Assembly: GCF_001983165.1 (NCBI RefSeq)
Contig: NZ_MNPU01000010.1
Location: 62,001-126,000 of the forward strand
Source: Pseudomonas gessardii
Lineage (GTDB): Bacteria; Pseudomonadota; Gammaproteobacteria; Pseudomonadales; Pseudomonadaceae
Direction: 5' to 3'
Length of the DNA stretch: 64,000 nucleotides
Each line of letters starts with the position of its first letter. Position 1 is the first letter of the stretch. Below the pieces are notes generated by a model, which worked only from the letters and a program-made list of their open reading frames with translations, was not told the DNA's origin and searched no databases. Position numbers and translations under genes: made by a program. This document shows, piece by piece, positions 8,296-16,420 of the stretch.

Positions 8296-10314
8296 TTAGA
8301 AGGTCGTGCGCAAGCCCACCTGCACACTGCGCCCCGGCGCCGGCGCGATATCGCGCAGGATTGAGCTGGCATAGCGTACGGTCTGGTTGGTCAGGTTCTC
8401 GCCATCAACAAACGCCAGCCACTGGCTACCACCCAGGTTGAAGCGATAGCCGGCACTGGCGCCCAAGGTGGTGTAGCCATCGGTGCCGCTTTCATTGGCC
8501 GGGACGCGGCCTTGGCCAGCAGCATGCTGGACGTCGATCCGCGCCTGCCAGCGGTCCAGTTCCCACAGCAAGCCACTGTTCAGGCGCAGCGGGGCAATAC
8601 GGGGCAGGGCTTCGCCGGTGTCCAGGTTGGTGGCGCGGGTGTAGTCGCCCGACAGTTCCAGGGCAAATTTGCCGTAGGCACTTTCACCCAGTTTCCAGTG
8701 ATCCTGAGCTTCAAAGCCGACGAAACGTGCGCGCACACCTGAGTAGGTGTATTCCGGGATGCCGCTGGCGTCTTCTTCGCCTTCGTCATTCAAGGTGCGA
8801 CCGCTGTTCAGCAGGCCGATGTAGTTGGAGAAGTGGCTGTAGAACACGCCAACACTGCCCTTGTGCGTACCATTGTCAAAACGCAGCGCCAGGTCGCTGG
8901 CCACGGCTTTTTCCTTGGACAGCTTGGCATCGCCCACTTCATAAGTACCGGTGGCGACGTGGGCGCCGTTGGCATACAGCTCGTAGAAGGTCGGGGCGCG
9001 TTCGGTGTAGCCCAGGGTCGCGGCCAGCGACCAGATGGGGGTCAGGGTGTAGACCGCGCCCGACGACAGGCTGCCAGCGGTGAAGCTACTGGAGCGGTTG
9101 GCCTTGGCAAACCGCGCGTTGCCTTTGCCATCCGGGTCGACGGTGGTGTGTTCCAGGCGCCCGCCCAGGCTCAGCTTCAGGCGCTCGGTGGCCTGCATTT
9201 CTTCGAGGATAAACAGCGCGCCGGCATTGGTATCGGTCTGCGGTACAAAGGCTTCCTCGCCCAAGGCGGAAAATTCGCTACGGCTGACCTGGGCACCGAC
9301 GATGCCATCAAAAGGCCCCATCGCCTGGTGCCGCGCTTCGATACGCGCCTCATAGCCCTTGTTCTTGAAGGTGGTGCCGGTTTCGCCGCCTTCGATTTCC
9401 CGGTGTTCGTAATCGGTGTAGCCGGCGTCGAGTTTGACCGAGGTAAACGGGCCTTGCAGGTTGCGGATCTCGGAGGCGAAGGCGTAGTGCTCCTGTTGCA
9501 TGCGGATGCGCACGTCCTGTTCGGCGGGCGAGCCGTAGTTGCTGTCGGAATTGCTGTAGGACAACCCGGCGTAACCGTCGTCCCACGTGTAGGAACCGCC
9601 CACGGCACCGCTGTCCTGGCGCCCGTCGCTGTTGCCCAGGCGGCCGTTTTTGCCGGGGCCGTTTTCGCTTTCCGCAGCGTGGCGGCTGCGGGCGTAACCT
9701 GGGATTTTCAGGTCGTTGAATTGCCGTGCGCTGGCATCCAGGTGCAGGGCGAAGCTGCCGTTGCCGGCTTCCAGTTTGCCGGCGCTGCTGCGGGTGGTGT
9801 CGGCGCCGCCGTAGCGCAACTCGCCCGCGCCGTGGATGCCTTCGATGGCTTCGGTGGGGATGCGGTTGTCGAAGGTATTGACCACCCCGCCGATGGCGCT
9901 GCCGCCGTAGAGCAGGGCGGCCGGGCCCCGGACGATTTCGATGCGCTCGACGTTGACCGGGTCCAGCGGCACCGCATGGTCATAGGACAGCGACGAGGCA
10001 TCCAGCGCGCCGACGCCATTGCGCAGGATGCGAATGCGGTCGCCATCCTGGCCGCGGATGATCGGGCGGCTGGCGCCAGGGCCGAAGTACGACGACGACA
10101 CCCCAGGCTGCTTATTCAGGGTTTCGCCCAGGCTGCCTTTTTGTTGCAGGGTCAGGTCATCGCCTTCCAGCACGGTGCTTGGCGAGGCCAGTTGTTGGCT
10201 GCCCAGCGGGTTGCCGGTGATGACTTGGGGTTGCAGTTCCAGGGCGTGGGCCTGGGTGCCGATCAGCAGGGCGGCGGCCAGCGGGCTCAGGCGCCAGAGA
10301 GGGGAGAGGGACAT
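8296..10314 (-). CDS. TonB-dependent outer membrane receptor, ZnuD-like (probable zinc uptake)
   Basis: 672 residues with a signal peptide ending near AHA (residue 24). The plug domain (about 40-155) includes SRPIIRGQDGDRIRILRNGV, VNVERIEIVRGPAALLYGGSA and IGGVVNTFDNRIP. The remaining residues form the 22-stranded barrel, ending in terminal Phe. The sequence resembles the ZnuD/PA0781 group rather than siderophore receptors: the plug is short and there is no signalling extension. A near-consensus Zur box lies 41 bases upstream, so the gene is probably induced by zinc shortage. The ATG at 10314 follows AAGGA. It is monocistronic and ends at the REP palindrome. Zinc as substrate is inferred from family and operator. 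Confidence 0.85.
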   Translation of the reverse strand: MSLSPLWRLSPLAAALLIGTQAHALELQPQVITGNPLGSQQLASPSTVLEGDDLTLQQKGSLGETLNKQPGVSSSYFGPGASRPIIRGQDGDRIRILRNGVGALDASSLSYDHAVPLDPVNVERIEIVRGPAALLYGGSAIGGVVNTFDNRIPTEAIEGIHGAGELRYGGADTTRSSAGKLEAGNGSFALHLDASARQFNDLKIPGYARSRHAAESENGPGKNGRLGNSDGRQDSGAVGGSYTWDDGYAGLSYSNSDSNYGSPAEQDVRIRMQQEHYAFASEIRNLQGPFTSVKLDAGYTDYEHREIEGGETGTTFKNKGYEARIEARHQAMGPFDGIVGAQVSRSEFSALGEEAFVPQTDTNAGALFILEEMQATERLKLSLGGRLEHTTVDPDGKGNARFAKANRSSSFTAGSLSSGAVYTLTPIWSLAATLGYTERAPTFYELYANGAHVATGTYEVGDAKLSKEKAVASDLALRFDNGTHKGSVGVFYSHFSNYIGLLNSGRTLNDEGEEDASGIPEYTYSGVRARFVGFEAQDHWKLGESAYGKFALELSGDYTRATNLDTGEALPRIAPLRLNSGLLWELDRWQARIDVQHAAGQGRVPANESGTDGYTTLGASAGYRFNLGGSQWLAFVDGENLTNQTVRYASSILRDIAPAPGRSVQVGLRTTF

Positions 10315-10354
10315 CGGGGGTTCCTTGGCAAAGCAGAGAGGGTGGATATTTATA

Positions 10355-10367
10355 GTTACAATATAAC
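10355..10367. promoter_or_regulatory. Zur box upstream of the TonB receptor
   Basis: GTTACAATATAAC, an imperfect palindrome differing by one base from the GTTATAnTATAAC core of proteobacterial Zur boxes; the right flank (ATCTC) also fits. It sits at a position suited to block the promoter of the receptor gene at 10314. A second box of the same kind precedes rpmE2 at 42398. Confidence 0.8.
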
Positions 10368-10489
10368 ATCTCTTTTTGCTCCAGGAAGCGGAACTTTTCA
10401 GCGGCTATAGTGAACACGGTGCTTCCGCCTGCCAGGCCTCTCGGCTAAGGTGCGCGGCTTCTTCTTTATTTACTTGGCAAAGGCCCGGC

Positions 10490-10723
10490 ATGACCGCATC
10501 GAACAACAACCCCCTGCACGGCGTTACCCTGGAACAGGTGCTCACTGCACTGGTGGCGCACTACGAATGGGAAGGCCTGGCCGAGCGCATCGATATCCGC
10601 TGCTTCAAGAACGACCCGAGCATCAAGTCCAGCCTCACGTTCCTGCGCAAGACCCCGTGGGCGCGGGAGAAGGTCGAAGGCCTGTACGTCAAGCTGATGC
10701 GCACCAAACGCCCGCTGGACTGA
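10490..10723 (+). CDS. VF530 family DNA-binding protein (DUF2132)
   Basis: 77 residues from the ATG at 10490. The frame is open further upstream, but that part has no conserved sequence. The body ([19 protein letters not shown], then [20 protein letters not shown] and [13 protein letters not shown]) is the whole VF530/DUF2132 domain. This is a small helical fold whose structure suggested nucleic-acid binding. The cellular role is unknown. The stop is 4 bases before the next start, so the two genes are likely co-transcribed, divergent from the TonB receptor. Confidence 0.85.
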   Translation: MTASNNNPLHGVTLEQVLTALVAHYEWEGLAERIDIRCFKNDPSIKSSLTFLRKTPWAREKVEGLYVKLMRTKRPLD

Positions 10724-10727
10724 TCCC

Positions 10728-11354
10728 ATGAAGCGCTTTGTCGCGGCAGCGGCACTGGCCGGTTGGGCAGGCCTGGCGATCCAGCAATACCTGATCCTTT
10801 CGTCACGCTGGCTGGCCGATGCCAGCCTGTTGGGTGGGTTGGTGAATTTTTTCAGCTTTTTCACGGTGCTGACTAACACCCTGGCGGCGGCGGTGCTGAG
10901 TTATGCACTGGTGAATCGCCCTTCGGCTGGGCGCCGCTTTTTCCTACAGCCTGCGGTCAGCAGCGGGATCGCCGTGAGCATCGTGGTCGTAGGGCTGGCC
11001 TATAGCCTGCTGCTGCGGCATTTGTGGAGCCCCGAGGGCTGGCAGTTTATCGCCGACGAATTACTCCACGATGTGATGCCGCTGCTGTTCCTCGGCTATT
11101 GGTGGTGGTGCGTCCCCAAGGGCACGCTGCGCCTGCGGCACATTGGGTATTGGGTGATTTACCCGTTGGTGTATTTCATTTATGTGCTGCTGCGCGGGCA
11201 TGTGCTGGGGCAGTATCAGTACCCGTTTATTGATGTCGGCACCTTGGGTTATCCACAGGTGTTTATGAATGCCGGGGGGATATTGCTCGGGTTTGTGCTG
11301 GTGGCGCTGGCGATAGTGGGGCTGGACAAGCTCCCCAAGGCAACGAAGGACTAA
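10728..11354 (+). CDS. Pr6Pr family integral membrane protein
   Basis: 208 residues with about six hydrophobic helices spread across the whole length. Conserved signatures of the Pr6Pr (putative rhodopsin-like six-helix) family are NFFSFFTVLTNTLAA in helix 2, WQFIADELLHDVMPLLFLGYWW in the middle, and YWVIYPLVYFIYVLLRG. The function is not known for any bacterial member. It follows the VF530 gene by 4 bases and its stop codon merges into a REP palindrome. Inner-membrane location is clear from sequence; no catalytic motif is visible. Confidence 0.83.
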   Translation: MKRFVAAAALAGWAGLAIQQYLILSSRWLADASLLGGLVNFFSFFTVLTNTLAAAVLSYALVNRPSAGRRFFLQPAVSSGIAVSIVVVGLAYSLLLRHLWSPEGWQFIADELLHDVMPLLFLGYWWWCVPKGTLRLRHIGYWVIYPLVYFIYVLLRGHVLGQYQYPFIDVGTLGYPQVFMNAGGILLGFVLVALAIVGLDKLPKATKD

Positions 11355-11445
11355 TGTGGGAGCGGGCTTGCCCGCGATTGCAGTGGATCAGTAGCAAATG
11401 TGCCGACTGATACAGCGCAATCGCGGGCAAGCCCGCTCCCACATT
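11353..11445. repeat. Inverted REP pair between convergent genes
   Basis: Outer arms AATGTGGGAGCGGGCTTGCC and its complement flank a roughly 35-base centre. It is located between the convergent Pr6Pr gene and yqjH and may serve as a transcript-end hairpin for both. Confidence 0.85.
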
Positions 11446-11460
11446 TTGACCGAGTAAGTC

Positions 11461-12228
11461 CTATTCTTCGCTACTGCCCTCGGCCCGCCAGTAGCCCACC
11501 GCCTTGACGAACTCATCGTCAAGCCGGTGCTTATCCAGCAGCACCCGCCGCACCTGGCGCGACAGCCTGGTCTCGGTGGCGACCCAGGCATACAGCGATC
11601 CACCCGGTAGCTGCAGGTTCTCCACGGTGCTCAGCAGGTCATCGACCCCGCGCACCACCCAGATCACCTCGACATCCGCCGCACTGCCAAGTGCCTGCTT
11701 TTCATGCACATCGGCAATTTCAATCACCGCCAGCACCGTGCGCCCGGCCGGCAGTTCTTCCAGGCGCCGGGCAATGGCCGGGATCGCGGTTTCGTCGCCC
11801 ACCAGCAGGTAGCTGTCGAAGATATCCGGCACGATCATCGAGCCCCGGGGCCCGCCGATGTACAGGTGTTGGCCGACGGCTGCCTGCTCGGCCCAGGTCG
11901 ATGCCGGGCCATCGCCATGCAGCACAAAGTCGATATCCAACTCGCCAATGGCCAGGTCGAAGCGCCGTGGCGTGTAGTCGCGCATTGCCGGCTGGGGCCC
12001 CTCGCCCTTGATGGCGAAGGTCGGGCTTTGCAGCGCGGCCAGTTCGGCGGCGTTCTGCGGGAACAGCAGCTTGATATGGTCATCGCTGCCCAGGCTGATA
12101 AACCCGGCCAGTTGCTCGCCACCCAGGGTGATGCGGCGCATGCGCGGGGTGATATCGACCACCCGCAGTACCTCCAGGCAGCGGCGTTTGATCTCGTGGG
12201 TAACGCGGTGGATGGCGGGCTTGTTCAT
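11461..12228 (-). CDS. yqjH: Siderophore-interacting ferric-chelate reductase
   Basis: 255 residues of the SIP/ViuB family. The FAD-binding domain (about 1-120) carries the diagnostic RDYTPRRFD motif and DFVLHGDGPASTWA. The C-terminal NAD(P)H domain contains LLVGDETAIPAIARRLEELP and ends with YWRAEG. The enzyme is cytoplasmic and reduces Fe(III) held by siderophores or other chelates, using NADPH. The ATG overlaps the stop of the PadR regulator by 4 bases (ATGA at 12225-12228). This gives a regulator-enzyme operon rather than the divergent yqjH/yqjI arrangement of E. coli. Expression should follow the regulator's iron or nickel response. Confidence 0.9.
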   Translation of the reverse strand: MNKPAIHRVTHEIKRRCLEVLRVVDITPRMRRITLGGEQLAGFISLGSDDHIKLLFPQNAAELAALQSPTFAIKGEGPQPAMRDYTPRRFDLAIGELDIDFVLHGDGPASTWAEQAAVGQHLYIGGPRGSMIVPDIFDSYLLVGDETAIPAIARRLEELPAGRTVLAVIEIADVHEKQALGSAADVEVIWVVRGVDDLLSTVENLQLPGGSLYAWVATETRLSRQVRRVLLDKHRLDDEFVKAVGYWRAEGSSEE

Positions 12229-12797
12229 GCACTTTTCCCCTGTACAGGTTGGACGGGCGGGCCATCCACAATGGCTTGGGCGGTGCTGTTGAGCAGCCCC
12301 GCGACACGCGTGATTTCTTCCGGGCTCCAGCGGCCGTGATGCAGCTGCAAGGCATGGCGCAGGTTATGCACCGCCTCGTGGATCTCCGGTGGCCGGTCAT
12401 GGCCGCGCAGCGAACGCTTGCTCACGTCGATGCGCATGCGCACACCGTCCAGGGCAATGCTCTGTTCGCTCAAGAAGAGACGTCCGGCGTCGGTGATTGT
12501 GTAGCGTTTTTTCCCGCCCTCGGCGTCGCCGCTGATCAATTCGCTCTCTTCCAGAAAGGTCAGGGTGGGGTAGATCACCCCGGGGCTGGGGCTGTAGGCG
12601 CCGTCGAACAAGGCCTCGATCTGGCGGATCAGGTCGTAGCCATGGCACGGCTGCTGGGCGATCAGCGCCGGCAGGAGGATTTTCAGGTCGCCCGGGGCGA
12701 AGACCCGCGGGCCTCGGCCACCGCGCTCGCGGCCTGGGCGTTTCTCGAAGCCGTCGCGGCCGTCACCGGGTTCACGGTGGGAATGAGGGTCTCTCAT
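12225..12797 (-). CDS. yqjI: PadR-family transcriptional repressor, YqjI-like
   Basis: 190 residues. A polar N-terminal tail contains His residues (HSHRE), as in YqjI, where a His-rich leader binds nickel; it is followed by an Arg/Gly-rich stretch. A PadR winged helix spans about 37-112 (LLPALIAQQPCHGYDLIRQI, then YSPSPGVIYPTLTFLEE and GGKKRYTIT). The C-terminal helices serve for dimer formation. YqjI in E. coli represses itself and yqjH in response to iron and nickel. The perfect palindrome at 12832-12845 just upstream is its likely operator. The gene is coupled to yqjH by overlap. The metal specificity here is inferred. Confidence 0.86.
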   Translation of the reverse strand: MRDPHSHREPGDGRDGFEKRPGRERGGRGPRVFAPGDLKILLPALIAQQPCHGYDLIRQIEALFDGAYSPSPGVIYPTLTFLEESELISGDAEGGKKRYTITDAGRLFLSEQSIALDGVRMRIDVSKRSLRGHDRPPEIHEAVHNLRHALQLHHGRWSPEEITRVAGLLNSTAQAIVDGPPVQPVQGKSA

Positions 12798-12831
12798 TGG
12801 GATGCTCTCTGTGGGTTTCTAAGACATAACG

Positions 12832-12845
12832 TAAGATATATCTTA
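12832..12845. promoter_or_regulatory. Palindromic operator candidate for the PadR/YqjI repressor
   Basis: TAAGATATATCTTA is a perfect 14-base palindrome 35 bases upstream of the regulator start. It lies in an AT-rich spot of an otherwise GC-rich region, a position suited to autoregulation. Confidence 0.6.
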
Positions 12846-13276
12846 ATGGCGGAGCAACGCTTGCCGACGAACGGTAGGGTGCCGCTGCGCTTATCCACTG
12901 GCAATTAATAGATTGTCGGTTTAAATGAACTCATGGAGTCTTTGCTCTAATTGCAGCGATGCTTAGTGGTGGGTGGCCGTGTGCTACTTTTCTTACGGAA
13001 CATTGTTCTTTGGGTGTGGGTTAAGTTGGTGATAGTTGTCCTCCAGGTATTACAGCCAGTAATTGGTTTTTTCGGGTTCCAGGTTTTTTTCCATGCAACA
13101 TAAGGACTTGAAGCTACGAGTTACAAGGAATTGGCTGGCTTACCTGAAGTTAAATTCGGTTGATCATTTACTCGCGTCTTAAGACTCAACTCATAAAGTG
13201 ATAGTTGGATCTTTGGCGTGGAATGAAGTTTCGATCAACTCGAACCTTTAACTTAATTAGTGACAACAGGTATTTA
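12846..13276. other. Long AT-rich leader of the fimbrial operon
   Basis: 430 bases with no supported gene, clearly more AT-rich than its neighbours. It probably holds the promoter and regulatory sites of the pilus operon. Only one clean short palindrome (GTCTTAAGAC, 13176-13185) was seen. Low GC is common upstream of fimbrial genes and fits control by H-NS/MvaT-type proteins; that part is inference. Confidence 0.5.
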
Positions 13277-13771
13277 ATGATGCTGAAAAAGACTGCTTTC
13301 GTCCTGCCTCTGGTGATGTTGGCCATCGGTTCTTCCAGCGTGTTTGCAGCTGGTGAAGCCACCAGCGTCATCAACATCAAGGCGACGATTCCTACCAAAC
13401 AGTTCCATGCCCAGCCGTTGGATCCAGAGTTCGGTAAGGATGAAACCATGGCCTACAACACCGTTACCGGTCTGTTGAGCCCCATCCGTGCGACCTACGC
13501 GGTGAAAAATACCGACGGTTCGATCAAGGCCTACATCGAAGGCGGTCCGGCTTCCCTGACCAACGGCACTTCTTCCATTCCCCTGACCACCACCTTCAAC
13601 GGCGTGACCCTGACCGGTTCGCCGCTGGAAGTCGTGGATGACGCCAGTTCCACCCCAGGCACCCAGGCCGACATGGTGGTGGTGGCAGCCAAGCCGGCCG
13701 ACACCGATGCGGGCCTGTTCACCACCAACTACACCGTGGTGTTCGACCATGAGCCGCGCGTAACCCCATAA
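13277..13771 (+). CDS. CS1-type major fimbrial subunit
   Basis: 164 residues from the ATG at 13277 (AGG 6 bases upstream; longer frame starts lie in the leader). The signal peptide MMLKKTAFVLPLVMLAIGSS is cleaved after VFA. The mature part begins AGEATSVINIKATIPTKQFHA, which resembles CooA/CblA-class pilins of the alternate-chaperone (alpha) family. It continues with PLDPEFGKDETMAYN and ends with a TTNYTVVFDHEP strand. It lacks the disulfide typical of P or type 1 pilins. It is the first gene of the pilus operon and is separated from the usher by two hairpins, fitting a much higher expression level than the rest. Confidence 0.88.
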   Translation: MMLKKTAFVLPLVMLAIGSSSVFAAGEATSVINIKATIPTKQFHAQPLDPEFGKDETMAYNTVTGLLSPIRATYAVKNTDGSIKAYIEGGPASLTNGTSSIPLTTTFNGVTLTGSPLEVVDDASSTPGTQADMVVVAAKPADTDAGLFTTNYTVVFDHEPRVTP

Positions 13772-13787
13772 AGGTGACCTGTTGACC

Positions 13788-13852
13788 AATAAGCATCGGC
13801 TTATTGCTTAGCACCTACCGATCGACAGGCAGCCGCTGTCGGTTGATCGGTA
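13788..13852 (+). promoter_or_regulatory. Tandem hairpins between pilin and usher genes
   Basis: A perfect 7-base stem (AATAAGC 13788-13794, GCTTATT 13799-13805) with an ATCG loop is followed by a longer interrupted stem. In the latter, TACCGATC plus GACAG (13816-13828) pairs with CTGTC plus GATCGGTA (13836-13852), with a short bulge. Neither has a T tract. They probably protect the pilin mRNA 3' end or attenuate read-through into the usher. Confidence 0.65.
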
Positions 13853-13889
13853 TTCAAGTATTTCCTGTGCGTATTCAGAGTATCCGTTC

Positions 13890-16415
13890 ATGTTCCCGAT
13901 GATTTTCATCGCGGCAGCGCTTGCCTTGTTGTTTTGTACGGGAGCGTTTGCAGCTGACGCGGCAACTGGCACAACCCCCAGAAGTTTGCTGTCCCAGGCC
14001 AAGGGTTTACCGGCGGATTTTGAAGAACATTTTTTTGATGTGCCGCTGGCGGTGCGGGTTGAACTGGACCAGGAGTTCGTCTCTGAGGCGATGATTGTCC
14101 TGACCCGTGACGACCGCCTGACTTTGCTGGATTTTACCGATCACGAAGGCAGTGTGATCAAGGATATCGAACGTGACCGCTGGGGTGACTACCTCAAGCA
14201 GGGCGTGCCGTTGGGCGCTTGCCAAGGCAACTGCCCGGAGCAACTGCTGGCGGTCCACTACAACCTGGAAAAGTCCCTGGTCACCCTGTTGACCGAGAAC
14301 GCCGAGCGCGAAGGGTTCGAGCCGCAGTATTACTCCCTGCCCACCGGCGGCAGCACCGGCCTGATCGTGCGTAACCAACTCAATATCAGCGGCGGCCAGG
14401 GCCAGGACCTGGGCGGGCGCCTGGGGCTGGATGCCAACGCCAGCCTGGGCAACTGGAGCCAGGTGTTGAACATGCAGTTCTCGCGCCTGGGCGGGCCGGA
14501 CGACGATGCCCTCAACCATGCGGTGTACTCCCTGTATGGCCAGCGTGAAATGCACGGCGAGTTCCTGCGCCTGGGCTACTTCACCCCCAATGCCGAAGGC
14601 CTGACCCGCCAGTTGCGCACCTTCGGCGCCAGCCCGGACACCGCCGTGGGCGTGATGTACGGCAGTTCCGACAGCCTGATGATCGCCAACCCCAAGCCGA
14701 GCATCTACCCCATTTATGTCACCGCCAACCGCCAGGGTTCGGTGGAGATCTACCGCAATGGCCTGCTGATCAACACCCAGGCGGTCGCCACTGGCCTGCA
14801 AAGCCTGGACACGCGGCCCCTGCCGGGCGGCATTTATGAGGTGGAAGTGCGCCTGGTGGAAGATGGCCAGACCACCAGCACCACCCAGGAATTGGTGTAC
14901 AAGCCCAACAACTGGCGCAACCTCGACAACCGTTGGCGCTACAACGTGTTTGCCGGGCAGGAAAGCAAGCTGCTGAGCAACTGGGATGAACAGCCCAGTG
15001 GCGACCTGACCGCCGGCGCGTCCATCAACTACCTGGCGCACCCACGGGTGGTGCTGGGGCTGTCCGGGCGCCAGGTCAAGGACAACATGCAGTACGGCAC
15101 GTCCATCGACTGGACCCTGGCCAACAATGCCAGCCTCTATGCCAACGTCTACCAGACCGATAACTACGGCACCGGCGTCGACTTCAACAGCCTCTACAAT
15201 TACGGCCTGGGCAGCGTGGTGCTGAACCACACCCGCAGCTGGCTGGACAACCGCAACACCTACGAAGTCCTGCCCGACGGCATCCGCATTCGCCAGCGCG
15301 ATGTGTTTGTCGGCCAGACCAGCCTCTCAGCGCTGTCCGTCAACCACCGCTTGAGCAACCTGCGCTCCATCAGCGCGCGGCTGTCCTACAGCGAAGGCAA
15401 TACCCAAGGCACTGGCCTGGACCTGGGCTGGACCGAACGCACCCACCTGTTCGGCAGCGATGCCAACTGGCGCTTGTCGCTGTTCGACCGTCCGGCCAGC
15501 TCCAGCACCGGCGACAAGCGCAACCGCGGGGTCGACCTGAGTGTCAGCCTGGCCCTCGGCAGCCCCGGCGAGCAGTGGTCCGCCAGCATCGGCACCCGCA
15601 CCTCCCGCGAAGGCACGCGTGACAACAACGGCTCGCTGACCTACCGCCGCGACCTGCAAGACCATGTGCTGCAAAGCGTCTCCGGCACGGTGCTGGCCGA
15701 CACCTACGGCGTGGGCCTGTCCGGCATGGCCAGCTTCCAGACCGATGCGGTCAATGGTGACGGCTTTGTGCAGCGCTCCTCGTTCAACAACGACCTGACC
15801 GGTGGCCTGAACCTGGACAGCACCTTCGCCCTCGGCGGGCAACGGATGGTGCTGACCAGCCAGTACGCCGGCAGCGGCTCGGGGATGATTGTCGATGTTG
15901 AAAGCGATGTGGAGGACATCGTCCTGCGCGCCGATGACTTGAGCGGCGGCAGCACCCTGCTGCGGGCCGGGCGCAACTTTATCCCGATCACCGCCTACAA
16001 GGGCAGTTCGGTGAGCTTCGACTTTGACGGCAACCACGCCCCGGCGGCGAATATCCAGCCCCCGCGTACTGCCTACCACCTGAACAAGGGCGGTGTGGAT
16101 TACCGCAAGATCAGCGTGATGCGCAGCGTCACCGTGCTCGGTCGCCTGGTGGACCCCCAGGGCAAACCGCTCAAGGGCCATCACATCATCAACCACGCCA
16201 GCCGTGGGGTGAGCGAGGTCGATGGGTTCTTCTCCCTGGAAATGAACGCCAGCTCGCCGACCCTGGAAGTGCGGCGCAACAACCAGTTGCTGTGCCAGTT
16301 CCGCCTCGATACCACCCAGGCGCGCAATGAAAACGATGTGCTGATGATCGGCGACCTGCGTTGTACGCCGGACACCCTGGCCGATTCCACCTTCACCACT
16401 CAGACCGCAGGTTGA
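13890..16415 (+). CDS. Fimbrial outer membrane usher, CS1/alternate-chaperone class
   Basis: 841 residues with a signal peptide ending near AFA. It matches the CooC/CblC/TcfC usher family: an N-terminal domain with SLLSQAKGLPADFEEHFFDVPLAV, then the barrel with plug region (QGSVEIYRNGLLINTQAVATG, TRPLPGGIYEVEVRLVEDG), and a C-terminal domain starting near SVTVLGRLVDPQGKPLKG. It forms the outer membrane pore that receives chaperone-subunit complexes and assembles the fibre. It lies downstream of the pilin and hairpins, with 5 bases to the tip gene. The start at 13890 has only a weak ribosome site (AGAG). Confidence 0.9.
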   Translation: MFPMIFIAAALALLFCTGAFAADAATGTTPRSLLSQAKGLPADFEEHFFDVPLAVRVELDQEFVSEAMIVLTRDDRLTLLDFTDHEGSVIKDIERDRWGDYLKQGVPLGACQGNCPEQLLAVHYNLEKSLVTLLTENAEREGFEPQYYSLPTGGSTGLIVRNQLNISGGQGQDLGGRLGLDANASLGNWSQVLNMQFSRLGGPDDDALNHAVYSLYGQREMHGEFLRLGYFTPNAEGLTRQLRTFGASPDTAVGVMYGSSDSLMIANPKPSIYPIYVTANRQGSVEIYRNGLLINTQAVATGLQSLDTRPLPGGIYEVEVRLVEDGQTTSTTQELVYKPNNWRNLDNRWRYNVFAGQESKLLSNWDEQPSGDLTAGASINYLAHPRVVLGLSGRQVKDNMQYGTSIDWTLANNASLYANVYQTDNYGTGVDFNSLYNYGLGSVVLNHTRSWLDNRNTYEVLPDGIRIRQRDVFVGQTSLSALSVNHRLSNLRSISARLSYSEGNTQGTGLDLGWTERTHLFGSDANWRLSLFDRPASSSTGDKRNRGVDLSVSLALGSPGEQWSASIGTRTSREGTRDNNGSLTYRRDLQDHVLQSVSGTVLADTYGVGLSGMASFQTDAVNGDGFVQRSSFNNDLTGGLNLDSTFALGGQRMVLTSQYAGSGSGMIVDVESDVEDIVLRADDLSGGSTLLRAGRNFIPITAYKGSSVSFDFDGNHAPAANIQPPRTAYHLNKGGVDYRKISVMRSVTVLGRLVDPQGKPLKGHHIINHASRGVSEVDGFFSLEMNASSPTLEVRRNNQLLCQFRLDTTQARNENDVLMIGDLRCTPDTLADSTFTTQTAG

Positions 16416-16420
16416 GTGCC

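Noticed and set aside
8833..10410. 525-residue open frame on the plus strand
   Set aside because: Antisense of the TonB receptor; no recognisable protein features.
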